Assembly (NCBI RefSeq): GCF_003626655.1
Contig: NZ_RBAN01000006.1
Span: forward strand, 62,001 to 126,000
Reading direction: 5' to 3'
Source: Micromonospora costi
GTDB taxonomy: Bacteria > Actinomycetota > Actinomycetes > Mycobacteriales > Micromonosporaceae
DNA length: 64,000 bases
Shown here piece after piece: positions 18,677 through 26,739 of this stretch. Both the position numbers and the translations under genes were made by a program. The notes below the pieces were generated by a model. That model ran no database searches. It was not told the DNA's origin and saw nothing but the letters and a program-made list of their open reading frames with translations. Position 1 is the stretch's first letter; each line of letters starts with the position of its first letter.

Positions 18677-19663
18677 GTGCGTGCGAGTCGGCTGGTGTCC
18701 CTGCTGCTGCTCCTGCAGAGCCGCGGGCGGATGACCGCACCGGAGCTGGCCGCGGAGCTGGAGGTGTCGGTCCGCACGGTCTACCGGGACGTCGAGGCGC
18801 TCGGCGCCTCGGGTGTGCCGGTGTACGCCGACCGCGGCCCGGCCGGCGGCTACCGGCTGCTGGACGGTTACCGCACCCGGCTCACCGGGATGACCCCGGC
18901 GGAGGTGGAGGCCCTGTTCCTGGCCGGCGTTCCCGGGCCCGCCGCCGAGCTGGGTCTCGGGTCGCTGCTCTCGGCCGCGGAACTCAAGTTGCAGGCCGCG
19001 CTGCCGTCCGAGCTGGCCGACCGGGGCGGGCGGATCCGCCAGCGTTTCCACCTGGACGCGCCGACCTGGTTCCGGGAGCCGGAGCCGACCCCGCACCTGG
19101 CCGCGCTGGCCGGTGCCGTCTGGTCCGACCGGCGGGTGCGGATGCGCTACCGGCGGTGGCGGGCGCCGCGCGAGGTGACCCGTACGCTCGACCCGCTCGG
19201 CCTGGTGCTCAAGGCCGGTCGGTGGTATCTCGTGGCCGCCGTGGACGGGCAGGTCCGCACCTATCGCGTCGGGGCCGTGCTCGACCTGAGCGTGCTCGAC
19301 GAGCCGGTCGACCGGCCGGACGACTTCGACCTGGCGCGCAGCTGGCAGGAGCACGCCGACCGGTACGAGCAGGGCGTCTACCGCGCGGAGGCGCGCGTGC
19401 GGATGACGGTGGCGGCGCTGGAGCTGATGCCGTACGTCTTCCCGCCCGCGATGAGCCGGGCGGCCCGCGCGGCGGCCGGTGAGCCGGACGCGGACGGCTG
19501 GCTGCTCACGACCGTGCCGATCGAGTCGATCAAGCACGGTCACATCGAGTTGCTCAAGCTCGGGGCCGAGGTCGAGGTCCTCGCCCCCGCCGAGCTGCGG
19601 GACCGCTTCACGGGCACCGCCCACCGGCTCGCCGCCCTCTACCCCGCCCAGCCGGGGCGGTGA
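18677..19663 (+). CDS. HTH/WYL-domain transcriptional regulator
   Basis: A 328-residue YafY/PafB-type regulator. An N-terminal HTH_11 domain (residues 1-60) contains LLLLQSRGRMTAPELAAELEVSVRTVYRDVEAL. A beta wing follows with GPAGGYRLLDGYRT. The WYL domain spans about residues 135-215 (WRAPREVTRTLDPLGLVLKAGRWYLVA), with the usual WYL triad as WYL in GRWYLVA. A WCX-type C-terminal domain follows. WYL domains bind ligands, in some cases single-stranded nucleic acid. GTG at 18677 sits 6 bp after TACCGT. It is divergent from the recombinase; whether it controls it is unknown. Confidence 0.9.
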   Translation: MRASRLVSLLLLLQSRGRMTAPELAAELEVSVRTVYRDVEALGASGVPVYADRGPAGGYRLLDGYRTRLTGMTPAEVEALFLAGVPGPAAELGLGSLLSAAELKLQAALPSELADRGGRIRQRFHLDAPTWFREPEPTPHLAALAGAVWSDRRVRMRYRRWRAPREVTRTLDPLGLVLKAGRWYLVAAVDGQVRTYRVGAVLDLSVLDEPVDRPDDFDLARSWQEHADRYEQGVYRAEARVRMTVAALELMPYVFPPAMSRAARAAAGEPDADGWLLTTVPIESIKHGHIELLKLGAEVEVLAPAELRDRFTGTAHRLAALYPAQPGR

Positions 19664-19686
19664 CGGCGGCCGGCGGCTTGCCGGCG

Positions 19687-20568
19687 TCAGGGGAACGCCT
19701 CCACCGGTGCGCCGGCGAGCCGCGCCAGCGCCGCGCGGACGGCGTCGTCGCCGGGCGCCAGCAGGGGCAGGCGTACGGCGGGGCTCGGGATCCGGCCCTG
19801 CGCGTGCAGGACGGCCTTGAGGACGGTCGGGTTGGGTGCGGCGAAGAGCGCCGCCGACAGGGCGGCCAGCCGGTGACCGAGCACCCGGGCGGGTTCGGCG
19901 TCGCCGGCCCGCCACCTGTCGACGAGACCGACGAAAGCGGCCGTGGCGAGGTGTGCGGAGGCCAGGATCCCGCCGTGCGCGCCGATCGCGAGCAGCGGGG
20001 AGATCACCGCGTCGTCCCCGCCGAGCACGGCGAAGCGGGCCGGCGGGTCGGCCATCAGCTCGACGGTCGTGTCGTCGATGCCCCCGACGGCGAGCTTCAC
20101 ACCCGCGACCCCGGGAAGCGCGGCGATCCGCCGCAGGGTCGCGGCGGAGAGCGGCTGCCCGGTGCGGTACGGCACGTGGTAGACGACCAGCGGCACCGGA
20201 CTGGCCGCGGCGAGCCCGGCGAGGTATGCGACCACTCCGGCCTCACCGGGGCGGACGAACGGTGGCACCAGGGTGAGAGCGGCGGTGACCTCTGGCCGGC
20301 CTCCCAGCGCGGCCAGCGCCGCCGCCGTGTTCGCGGCGACCACCAGCGGGGCGCCGCGCTCCCGGCAGACGCGGGCGATCACGTCGACCACGTCCCGCTG
20401 CTCCCCCGGGTCCAGCGCGCCCGGTTCGCCGGTCGTGCCGAGCGCGACCAGGCCCGCCGCGCCGCCGTCGAGCACCTGGTGCGCCAGCGACTCGATCGCG
20501 GCGTACGCCACCGCGCCGGCGGCGTCGAACGGGGTGACCAGGGGGACGTACACACCGGAGAGCGTCAT
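19687..20568 (-). CDS. DapA/NanA-family aldolase (dihydrodipicolinate synthase-like)
   Basis: A 293-residue class I aldolase of the DHDPS/N-acetylneuraminate lyase family. The pyruvate-binding GTTGE motif is near residue 45, the catalytic Tyr is in VVYHVPYRTG near 133, and the Schiff-base Lys is in GVAGVKLAVGG near 158. The ATG at 20568 matches the family start (LSGVYVPLVTPFD). It is divergent from a LysR regulator 71 bp away, which suggests an inducible catabolic aldolase rather than the housekeeping lysine-pathway DapA. The substrate cannot be named from sequence. Confidence 0.87.
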   Translation of the reverse strand: MTLSGVYVPLVTPFDAAGAVAYAAIESLAHQVLDGGAAGLVALGTTGEPGALDPGEQRDVVDVIARVCRERGAPLVVAANTAAALAALGGRPEVTAALTLVPPFVRPGEAGVVAYLAGLAAASPVPLVVYHVPYRTGQPLSAATLRRIAALPGVAGVKLAVGGIDDTTVELMADPPARFAVLGGDDAVISPLLAIGAHGGILASAHLATAAFVGLVDRWRAGDAEPARVLGHRLAALSAALFAAPNPTVLKAVLHAQGRIPSPAVRLPLLAPGDDAVRAALARLAGAPVEAFP

Positions 20569-20627
20569 GACCTCAGCGTCCGGCACCGAAACGCTTAAGG
20601 TCCAGTTCACGTTCCTGGCGGCGATCG

Positions 20628-20633
20628 TAAGCT
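20628..20633 (+). promoter_or_regulatory. minus-10 of the leaderless LysR promoter
   Basis: TAAGCT lies 6 bp upstream of the ATG at 20640, in the 71-bp space shared with the divergent DapA-like gene, where the LysR protein presumably binds. No convincing T-N11-A dyad was found. Confidence 0.45.
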
Positions 20634-20639
20634 GTGCTG

Positions 20640-21566
20640 ATGCTCGACGTCCGGCGGCTCCGGCTGCTCCGCGACCTGGCCCGCCTCGGCACCATCGCCG
20701 CGGTGGCCCAGGCGCACACCTACACGCCCTCAGCCGTCTCCCAACAACTCTCCGCGCTCGAACGGGAGGCCGGCGTGGCGCTGTTGGAGCGCACCGGCCG
20801 GCGGGTCGGCTTCACCGCCGCGGGCCGGGTGCTCGTCGCGCACGCCGAGACGGTCCTCGCCGCGCTGGAGGAGACCACGGCCGCTCTCGCCGCGATCGCC
20901 ACCGGCCCGACCGGGCCGCTGCGCATCGGCGCGTTCCCCACCGCCGTGCGGACGTTGCTGCCGGCGACGCTGGTGGCGCTGGGCGACCGGTACCCGGGGC
21001 TGGAGCTGACCGTCACCGAACTGGACCCGGTCGCCGTTCCCGCCGCGCTGCACGAACGGCGTCTCGACGTCGGGCTGCTGCACGACTACGACGTCGCCCC
21101 GGTCGAGCCGGACCCGGCGCTGGACGCGGTGCCGCTGCTGGACGAGACGGTGTTCCTCGCCGTAGCCGACGCGCCCGGCACGGACCCGTCCGGCGTCGGC
21201 GGCGTGCCCGTGGCGGGCGAGGACCCGCTCGACGGCGTGCGGGACCTCCCCTGGATCGTGGCCAGCCCGGGCACGCTCTGCCACACCGTCACCCTGCACG
21301 TGTGCCGGGCCGCCGGGTTCGCGCCCCGGGTCCGGCACCAGGCCGACGATTTCGCCACCGTGCTCGCGCTGGTGGCGGCCGGTCAGGGCGTGTCGCTGGT
21401 GCCGCAGCTCGCCGCGGTCGACCCGCCCGCCGGTGTACGGCTCCTCCCGCTGAGGACCCGTCGCCGCACGCGGGTCGCGTACCGGCGGGGCGCGGCGGCA
21501 CATCCGGCCGTGGCCGCGTTCGTCACCGCGATCCGCGCCGCCACCGGTGACGTCCTGGCCCGATGA
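20640..21566 (+). CDS. LysR-family transcriptional regulator
   Basis: A 308-residue LysR regulator. The winged-helix HTH is at residues 3-62 (LRLLRDLARLGTIAAVAQ, PSAVSQQLSALEREAGV, LLERTGRRVGFTAAG). The periplasmic-binding-protein-like effector domain runs from about residue 88 (GPLRIGAFPTAVRTLLP) to the end. ATG at 20640 follows TAAGCT by 6 bp; a GTG 6 bp upstream is also in frame. It probably regulates the divergent DapA-like aldolase in response to that pathway's substrate. Confidence 0.9.
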   Translation: MLDVRRLRLLRDLARLGTIAAVAQAHTYTPSAVSQQLSALEREAGVALLERTGRRVGFTAAGRVLVAHAETVLAALEETTAALAAIATGPTGPLRIGAFPTAVRTLLPATLVALGDRYPGLELTVTELDPVAVPAALHERRLDVGLLHDYDVAPVEPDPALDAVPLLDETVFLAVADAPGTDPSGVGGVPVAGEDPLDGVRDLPWIVASPGTLCHTVTLHVCRAAGFAPRVRHQADDFATVLALVAAGQGVSLVPQLAAVDPPAGVRLLPLRTRRRTRVAYRRGAAAHPAVAAFVTAIRAATGDVLAR

Positions 21567-21578
21567 CCGGTCGGCGGA

Positions 21579-22400
21579 TCACGGGGTGCCGGCGCGTACG
21601 GCGCTGGTCGCCAGGGTGGTGTACCGCATCGTGAAGCGGCCACCCAGGGTGTCGATGGCCTGGCCGACCGCGCCCAGGATCTCGGCCAGCTGCTCGGGGC
21701 GAAGTCGGGTGAGGGCGCCGGTCGTGGGGAGCAGGTCCAGCCATTCGTCGCGCGTGTAGGACCGCTCCCAGTCGAATCGCCACTGTTCCGGCTCGGAGAA
21801 CTGGCCGGTCTCGCGGATCGTGTCGGCGATCGACGCGTACCCCGCCTGGTACACGTCCAGTGGACGTCGTGCCGGCTGGCTGGTGAACGGGGAGTCGGGG
21901 GCCACCCGACGGTAGGCGGCCGCGAACGGCTCGGCCACCTCGGCGGGCGGCTCGAACACGTGCCCGAAGATCGCCAGGCGCCCGTTCGGACGCAGCACCC
22001 GGGCCGCCTTCACGGCGCCGGCGACCGGGTCCACCCAATGCCACGACTGGGCGGCGACCACCGTGTCGAACACCCGGCCAGCCGGCTCCCAGGCTTCGAA
22101 GGTCGCCACCTCGACCGGCAGGCCGCGCGCCTGCGCGACGTCGGCCATCCGCGCATCCGGCTCGACACCGAGCACGGTGCAACCGGCGGCCTGGAACTGG
22201 CGGGCCGCGATGCCCGTGCCGCAGCCGACGTCGAGCACGTCGCGCCCCGGGCTCCCGGCGACGATACGCGCCACCAGCCCTTCGGGGTAACCCGGTCGGG
22301 CCTGGTCGTAGCGTTGCGCGTCCGCGCCGAACGACTCGGCCGTCCGTCGCAAGTGATGCGGTCGCGCGGACTCTGGTGGTACTCCCGGTAGAGTGGGCAT
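21579..22400 (-). CDS. class I SAM-dependent methyltransferase
   Basis: A 273-residue methyltransferase with motif I DVLDVGCGTGIAARQ at about residues 53-68, acidic motif II VLGVEPD near 78, and post-I region DTVVAAQSWHWVDPVAG near 110-127, typical of UbiE/TAM-like small-molecule methyltransferases. The ATG at 22400 lies inside the first of three palindromic repeats. The gene is divergent from a TetR regulator, so the methyltransferase is probably the repressor's target. Methylation of a toxic small molecule is plausible but not shown. Confidence 0.85.
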   Translation of the reverse strand: MPTLPGVPPESARPHHLRRTAESFGADAQRYDQARPGYPEGLVARIVAGSPGRDVLDVGCGTGIAARQFQAAGCTVLGVEPDARMADVAQARGLPVEVATFEAWEPAGRVFDTVVAAQSWHWVDPVAGAVKAARVLRPNGRLAIFGHVFEPPAEVAEPFAAAYRRVAPDSPFTSQPARRPLDVYQAGYASIADTIRETGQFSEPEQWRFDWERSYTRDEWLDLLPTTGALTRLRPEQLAEILGAVGQAIDTLGGRFTMRYTTLATSAVRAGTP

Positions 22401-22448
22401 GCGCCCACCCTAGTGGGCATGCGCCCACCCTAGTGGGCAAGCGCCCAC
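22393..22448. repeat. triple tandem palindromic operator array
   Basis: Three copies of a 16-bp palindrome, GTGGGC-ATGC-GCCCAC, lie at 22393-22408, 22413-22428 and 22433-22448 (third copy AAGC in the centre). They are separated by an identical CCTA. The 20-bp period equals about two helical turns, so bound dimers would align on one face of the DNA. The array covers the methyltransferase start codon and lies 47 bp upstream of the divergent TetR gene. It is most likely the TetR operator, though a simple tandem expansion is possible. Confidence 0.75.
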
Positions 22449-22495
22449 CTGCCAACGGATGCCAGGAAGTCTGGCCCGCGAGAGAGGATCGGCGC

Positions 22496-23098
22496 GTGCC
22501 GACCGGTGTACACCTTCGCGACGCGCGGCGGCAGCTGTTCGACGCCGCCGAACGCGTCCTGCTGCGGGACGGCCCGAACGGGCTGACGAGCCGGGCCGTC
22601 ACCGACGAGGCGGCCTGCGCCAAAGGCGTCCTGCACCGGCACTTCACCGACTTCGACGCCTTCCTCACCGAGTTCGTGCTCGACCGGACCGCAGAACTCG
22701 AGGCGCACGCGCGTGCGCTGCGCGCGGCCGTCGGCACCGGCACCGTGGCCGACAACCTCACCGGCGCGCTGACCGCCCTGTTCGGACCGGTGCCGGTGGC
22801 GATCATCCCGCTCATCACGTTCCGGGATGAGCTGCGCGCGCGGCTGCGGCAAGCCCGGCCCGGCGGCGGCATCGCGATCCTCGCCGACGTCACGACCGCC
22901 GTCTCCGCCTACCTCGACGACGAGCGCGCGACGGGCCGCATCTCGGCCGACGCCGACATCGACTCGCTCACCCTCTCCCTGGTCGGAGGCGGGCATCTCC
23001 TGTTCGCGGACCGCGACCCCGGCCCCCCGACCACGGCGACCGTCCACAAGCTGGTGACCACGGTGCTCGCCGACGTCGTGCAACCGCGGCCACGCTGA
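22496..23098 (+). CDS. TetR/AcrR-family transcriptional regulator
   Basis: A 200-residue TetR regulator. The N-terminal HTH spans residues 8-55: RQLFDAAERVLLRDGPNGLT, SRAVTDEAACAKGVLHRHF, DFDAFLTEFV. The helical ligand domain follows and has no close named family. The GTG at 22496 is preceded by GAGAGAGGA. Its operator is probably the triple palindrome between it and the divergent methyltransferase. A strong bidirectional hairpin follows its stop. Confidence 0.88.
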   Translation: MPTGVHLRDARRQLFDAAERVLLRDGPNGLTSRAVTDEAACAKGVLHRHFTDFDAFLTEFVLDRTAELEAHARALRAAVGTGTVADNLTGALTALFGPVPVAIIPLITFRDELRARLRQARPGGGIAILADVTTAVSAYLDDERATGRISADADIDSLTLSLVGGGHLLFADRDPGPPTTATVHKLVTTVLADVVQPRPR

Positions 23099-23139
23099 CC
23101 CGTCGGCGGGACGGCCGCACCGGCCGTCCCGCCGACGGG
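23099..23139. terminator. bidirectional terminator between tetR and hsp20
   Basis: An 18-bp perfect stem, CCCGTCGGCGGGACGGCC at 23099-23116 with GGCCGTCCCGCCGACGGG at 23122-23139, extendable by one pair to a 3-base loop. It begins at the tetR stop and ends 7 bp before the hsp20 stop, so it serves both converging genes. Confidence 0.85.
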
Positions 23140-23145
23140 TCTCCG

Positions 23146-23571
23146 TCAGGCGTCGATCTGCTTGCGACCGTTGCCGCCGGCGGTGACGGGCACGCGCCGC
23201 GGCTTGGCCCGCTCCGCCACGGGGATCCGCAGTGTGAGCACGCCGTTCTCGTAACCCGCCTGGAGGTTGTCGGTGTCGAGGGTGTCGCCGAGGAAGAGTT
23301 GACGGGTGAAGATCCCCATCGGACGCTCGGCGGCCACGAGTTCGACCTTGTCGTCGGTGGGCCGGCGCCGCTCGGCGCGGACGGTCAGCACGTTGCGCTC
23401 GACGGTGCAGTCGATGCTGTCCGGGTCGACGCCCGGCAGGTCGAACGCCGCGTAGAAGTAGTCGCCGTCCCGGTACGCGTCCATGTGCATGACGGCCGGC
23501 CGGGCCGTGGTGCCGAAGAACTGCTCGGCGAGCCGGTCGATCTCGCGGAACGGGTCGGTGCGCATCAGCAT
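23146..23571 (-). CDS. Hsp20/alpha-crystallin small heat-shock protein
   Basis: A 141-residue ATP-independent holdase chaperone. A short N-terminal region (DPFREIDRLAEQFFG) leads into the alpha-crystallin domain at residues 30-125 with FYAAFDLPGVDPDSID, then RQLFLGDTLDTDNLQAGYENGVLTLRIPVAERAKPR. The conserved GVLTLRIP core and a basic tail are present. A HAIR-type inverted repeat lies 39 bp upstream, so it is probably repressed by HspR, as are hsp18 genes of streptomycetes. Ribosome site GAGG before the ATG at 23571. Confidence 0.94.
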   Translation of the reverse strand: MLMRTDPFREIDRLAEQFFGTTARPAVMHMDAYRDGDYFYAAFDLPGVDPDSIDCTVERNVLTVRAERRRPTDDKVELVAAERPMGIFTRQLFLGDTLDTDNLQAGYENGVLTLRIPVAERAKPRRVPVTAGGNGRKQIDA

Positions 23572-23609
23572 GGTCGTGCCTCCTCGGTTCTCCTGGCCGA
23601 AGGTCTCGG

Positions 23610-23630
23610 GTTGAGTCGGGGCGACTCAAC
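23610..23630 (-). promoter_or_regulatory. HAIR element (HspR-type operator)
   Basis: GTTGAGT-N7-ACTCAAC is a perfect dyad with 7-bp spacing. It matches the HspR-associated inverted repeat CTTGAGT-N7-ACTCAAG at every position except the outermost pair. It lies upstream of the Hsp20 start on the minus strand. Confidence 0.85.
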
Positions 23631-23673
23631 TTCCTCTTCTGTGATAGCGCGTACCGGCGCTCGCGTCAACCGG

Positions 23674-24168
23674 TCAGCCCAGCAGCTTCTCGAACCAGTG
23701 CTCGGCGTAGACGTCCTGCGAGTACGCCGGGATCTCCACGTACCCGTGACGGGCGTACAGGGCCCGCGCCTCCACCAGGTCGCTGCGGGTGTCCAGCCGG
23801 ATCCGGTCGGCGCCGGCCGCCCGGGCGGACGACTCCGCGGCGGCGAGCAGGACGGCGCCACCACCGCGGCCACGCCGCTCGGGCCGGACGTACACGCGGG
23901 TCAGCTCGGCCCAGCCGGGGCGGAACCGCAGCCCGGCGCAGCCGGCCAGCCGCCCCTCGTGCCGGGCGAGCAGGAGGATCCCGGCCGGCGCCACGAGGTC
24001 ATCGCTGGGTGATTCGGTCATCGCGGCCTCGACCTCGCCGGGCTTCGCCGGGCGCTGGTGGTAGCGCACCACCATCTCGGTGAAGTACTCCCACAGCAGG
24101 GTCGCCGCCTCGGGCTGGTCGGGGCGGGCCGGGCTGATCGCCCAGGCCGCCTTGACATCGGTCGTCAC
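23674..24168 (-). CDS. GNAT-family N-acetyltransferase
   Basis: A 164-residue GNAT acetyltransferase. The acetyl-CoA pyrophosphate loop is RPERRGRGGGAVLLAAAE at about residues 95-112, preceded by AELTRVYV and followed by DRIRLDTRSDLVEARALYARHGYVEI. The substrate is unknown. The GTG at 24168 immediately follows an AAGGGG; it is the only start that keeps the N-terminal helix. It stands between the hsp20 HAIR site and the DUF2087 gene. Confidence 0.88.
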   Translation of the reverse strand: MTTDVKAAWAISPARPDQPEAATLLWEYFTEMVVRYHQRPAKPGEVEAAMTESPSDDLVAPAGILLLARHEGRLAGCAGLRFRPGWAELTRVYVRPERRGRGGGAVLLAAAESSARAAGADRIRLDTRSDLVEARALYARHGYVEIPAYSQDVYAEHWFEKLLG

Positions 24169-24215
24169 CCCTTGATCGTCGGTGCGCGGTCAACCGATTT
24201 GCCGTCGCGCCGGCC

Positions 24216-24731
24216 TCACACCCGCCGGTAGATGCCCCGATCCCGGGTGAGCAGCAGCTCGTCGACCAGGTACCGGCGCAGGGTCACGTGGTCGGACCCG
24301 CCGTCCGCGCACCACGGGCGAAGGGCGTCGTCGACGGCCCGCTCCGGGTACGCGGTGTCCGGCGCGAACGATCGCCGCGCGATGTGCTCCAGCACGATCC
24401 GCCGCCGGCCCCGCTGCGCGGGCAGCCCCACCAGCACGCCGTCGCACACGAAGGTCCGCAGCACGGTCTCCTCCCGGCTCTCGGCGGGGCGGGCCGGGCG
24501 CGGGGCGCGGGCCAGCTCGCGGAGCCGTTCGGCGTCCACCGCGAGGGCGCCGTCCGCGCCGCTGACCAGGCCCGCGTCAGCGAGCCGGCGCAGCGCCGTC
24601 ACCACCTCCCGCGCCGGCAGGCCGGCCCGGTCGGCCACCTCCCGCACGCCCGTCGCGCCCAGCACGACCGCCGCGAAGACGCGCCGGCGTCCGTCGTCAG
24701 CCAGGGAACCGGCCAGAGCATGTGCCGTCAT
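24216..24731 (-). CDS. DUF2087-domain putative transcriptional regulator
   Basis: A 171-residue protein. Residues 1-85 look like an ArsR-type winged helix (GSLADDGRRRVFAAVVLG, GLPAREVVTALRRLADAGLV). Residues 95-171 match DUF2087: ETVLRTFVCDGVLVGLPAQ, RRIVLEHIARRSFAPDTAYPERAVDDALRPW, then VTLRRYLVDELLLTRDRGIYRR. DUF2087 domains are found attached to HTH regulators, but ligand and target are unknown. The ATG at 24731 starts the HTH directly. It reads in the same direction as the MarR gene 115 bp upstream. Confidence 0.82.
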   Translation of the reverse strand: MTAHALAGSLADDGRRRVFAAVVLGATGVREVADRAGLPAREVVTALRRLADAGLVSGADGALAVDAERLRELARAPRPARPAESREETVLRTFVCDGVLVGLPAQRGRRRIVLEHIARRSFAPDTAYPERAVDDALRPWCADGGSDHVTLRRYLVDELLLTRDRGIYRRV

Positions 24732-24846
24732 GCCGGCCACCCTGCCAGCGGCCGTACGCGCCACGCCAGGCGTTTTCCACCCGGTACGCCCGCCGCCGGC
24801 GTGGGTACGGCGTACCGCGCCGGCCGCCACACCGACCTCTGTCGGC

Positions 24847-25365
24847 TCACCCCGTCGGCTCGTCCGCGGGGCGCTCGGCGACCACCAGGATGCGGCGCAG
24901 CAGGTCGGACAGGAGGCGCCGCTCGTCGGGGTCGAGTGCGGCGAACAACCGGTGCTCCTCCGCGCCACGGGGGTCGAGGGCGCCCCGCCAGGCCTCCCGG
25001 CCGGTCTCGGTGAGCGCCACGTCCACCCGCCGCCGGTCCGTGGTGGACGGGATCCGTTCGACGAAGCCCCGACGCGCCAGCGCGTCCACCCGGGCGGTGA
25101 TCGACGCGGGCGCCACGCCGAGGTCGGCCGCGAGTTCGGAGGGTGCGGCCCGGCCGCGCCGGCCGGCGAGCGCGTGCAGCGTGTCGTACTCGTGGGCCGG
25201 CAGGTCCGCGTCGGCCAGCGCCCGCTCCTTCACCGTCCGCAGGTGCCGGGTGAGCTGGAGCATCCGTGTCACGGCCCCCTCGACGTCCGGGTCGAGGTCG
25301 GGGAGCACCGGCAACCAGCGCTCCACGTGCTGGTCGGTGCGGTCGCGCGTCGTCACGCGACCCAT
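24847..25365 (-). CDS. MarR-family transcriptional regulator
   Basis: A 172-residue MarR winged-helix repressor. The recognition region is SELAADLGVAPASITARVDALARRGFVERIPSTTDRRRVDVALTE split over about residues 76-122, containing the conserved wing DRRR. Dimer helices lie at both ends. It faces an MFS efflux gene across a 60-bp gap that holds two GCCAAAA repeats, the classic MarR/efflux-pump arrangement. Ligand probably an exported phenolic or antibiotic; not determinable here. Confidence 0.9.
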   Translation of the reverse strand: MGRVTTRDRTDQHVERWLPVLPDLDPDVEGAVTRMLQLTRHLRTVKERALADADLPAHEYDTLHALAGRRGRAAPSELAADLGVAPASITARVDALARRGFVERIPSTTDRRRVDVALTETGREAWRGALDPRGAEEHRLFAALDPDERRLLSDLLRRILVVAERPADEPTG

Positions 25366-25376
25366 GGTACTGCAGC

Positions 25377-25419
25377 GCCAAAATATTCATTGCCAAAAGG
25401 TTCGGTGTCGAAGTACCTT
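25377..25419. promoter_or_regulatory. MarR/MFS intergenic promoter and operator
   Basis: An MFS promoter reads TTGCCA (25390-25395), 18 bp, TACCTT (25414-25419), then 6 bp to the GTG at 25426, so the message would be leaderless. GCCAAAA occurs at 25377-25383 and again at 25392-25398, 15 bp apart. The second copy overlaps the minus-35, a good position for repression by MarR. The block is AT-rich compared with its surroundings. Confidence 0.6.
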
Positions 25420-25425
25420 CTCCCC

Positions 25426-26664
25426 GTGACTCATCCCCTGCGCCTGCGGGCGTTCCGGCTGTTGTTCGTCGGCCGCACCGTCTCCGCCGTCGGTGACGCC
25501 GTGGTGCCGGCCGCCCTCGCGCTCGCCGTGCTGCGTGCCACCGGCTCGACGGCCGCCCTGGCCCTGGTGCTCGGGGCGGCCATGCTGCCCCGGCTGCTCC
25601 TGCTCCCCCTCGGCGGCGTCGCGGCCGACCGGTTCGACGCCCGCCGCGTCGCCCTCCTGGCCGACCTGACCCGCTGCGCCGCCCAACTCCTGGTCGGCGT
25701 GGAACTGCTCGGCGGTGACCCCGCGCTGACCACGATCGCCGTGGCCTCCGCCGTCGGCGGCACCGCCGCGGCGTTCGCGCTGCCCACCGCGTCCCCGCTG
25801 GTCGCCGGCACCGTCGACCCCGCACAGCGGCAACGGGCCAACGCGTTGCTCGGCACGACCGCCAACGCGAGCCGTCTCGCCGGCCCCGCCCTGGCCGGCG
25901 CGCTCATCTGGGCCGCCGGCCCCGGCTGGGCGTTCGTCCTCGACGCCGCGTCCTTCGCGGTCAGCGCCGCCCTGCTCGCGGTCATCCGCGTCCGGCAGGT
26001 GCCGCGCCCCGAGCGGCGGTCGGTGACCACCGACCTGCTCCACGGGTGGCGCGAGGTGCGGTCCCGGACGTGGTTCTGGAGCAGCCTGCTCGGGCACGGC
26101 ACGTGGAACGGCGCGGCGGCCGTGCTGACCACGCTCGGCCCCGCCGTCGCCGTGCACCGCCTCGGTGGTGAGGGCGTGTGGCTGCTGATGCTCCAGGCCG
26201 GGGCGGTGGGCATGCTCGCCGGCTCGCTGATCGCCGGCCGAATCCGGCCACGCCGCCCGGTGCTCACGGCCAACCTCGGTCTCGCGACCTACGCGGCGCC
26301 ACTGGTCCTGCTCGCGGTGGCGGCGCCCGCACCGGCGATCGTCGTCGCGTACGGGGTCGCGCTGACCGCCCTGGGCTACCTCAACCCCGTCTGGGAGACC
26401 GTCGTGCAGAGCCAGTTCCCGCCGCACGTGCTGGCCCGGGTCACCTCGTACGACTGGCTGGTGTCACTGGGCGCGATGCCGCTGGGCTACGCCCTCGCGC
26501 CGCTGGCCGCGCGGGTCTGGGGCGAACCGGCGCCCCTCGCGGTGGCCGGTGCGCTGGTCCTGGTGGCCTGCGCCGGCACCGCGCTGGTCCCCGACGTACG
26601 CCGGTTGGCCTGGCCGGCGCCGGCGGCACCGGAACCGGCGCGCGAAGCCGCTGCCACGAGCTGA
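25426..26664 (+). CDS. MFS efflux transporter
   Basis: A 412-residue major facilitator with twelve predicted helices. It belongs to the group of EntS/macrolide-type exporters by pattern: FRLLFVGRTVSAVGDAVVPAALALAVL at the N-terminus, LPLGGVAADRFDARRVALLAD as motif A, and GTTANASRLAGPALAGALI in helix 5. GTG at 25426 lies 6 bp from TACCTT. Regulated most likely by the divergent MarR. The substrate is unknown. A strong hairpin terminates it 27 bp after the stop. Confidence 0.9.
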   Translation: MTHPLRLRAFRLLFVGRTVSAVGDAVVPAALALAVLRATGSTAALALVLGAAMLPRLLLLPLGGVAADRFDARRVALLADLTRCAAQLLVGVELLGGDPALTTIAVASAVGGTAAAFALPTASPLVAGTVDPAQRQRANALLGTTANASRLAGPALAGALIWAAGPGWAFVLDAASFAVSAALLAVIRVRQVPRPERRSVTTDLLHGWREVRSRTWFWSSLLGHGTWNGAAAVLTTLGPAVAVHRLGGEGVWLLMLQAGAVGMLAGSLIAGRIRPRRPVLTANLGLATYAAPLVLLAVAAPAPAIVVAYGVALTALGYLNPVWETVVQSQFPPHVLARVTSYDWLVSLGAMPLGYALAPLAARVWGEPAPLAVAGALVLVACAGTALVPDVRRLAWPAPAAPEPAREAAATS

Positions 26665-26690
26665 CCCGCGGGTCGTGGCCGATCCGTTAC

Positions 26691-26731
26691 GGGCCGCGGT
26701 CCCCACGGGACACCGGTGGAGACCGCGGCCC
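26691..26731 (+). terminator. terminator after the MFS gene
   Basis: GGGCCGCGGTC at 26691-26701 pairs with GACCGCGGCCC at 26721-26731; inside, CCAC pairs with GGTG, giving a long interrupted stem. An in-frame GTG at 26716 lies within it, which argues for the later ATG at 26740 as start of the next gene. Confidence 0.7.
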
Positions 26732-26739
26732 GCCATGAT

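Noticed and set aside
19687..20568. Assignment of the aldolase as the biosynthetic dapA.
   Set aside because: It is paired with a divergent LysR gene and lacks a lysine-pathway neighbour; only family level is supported.
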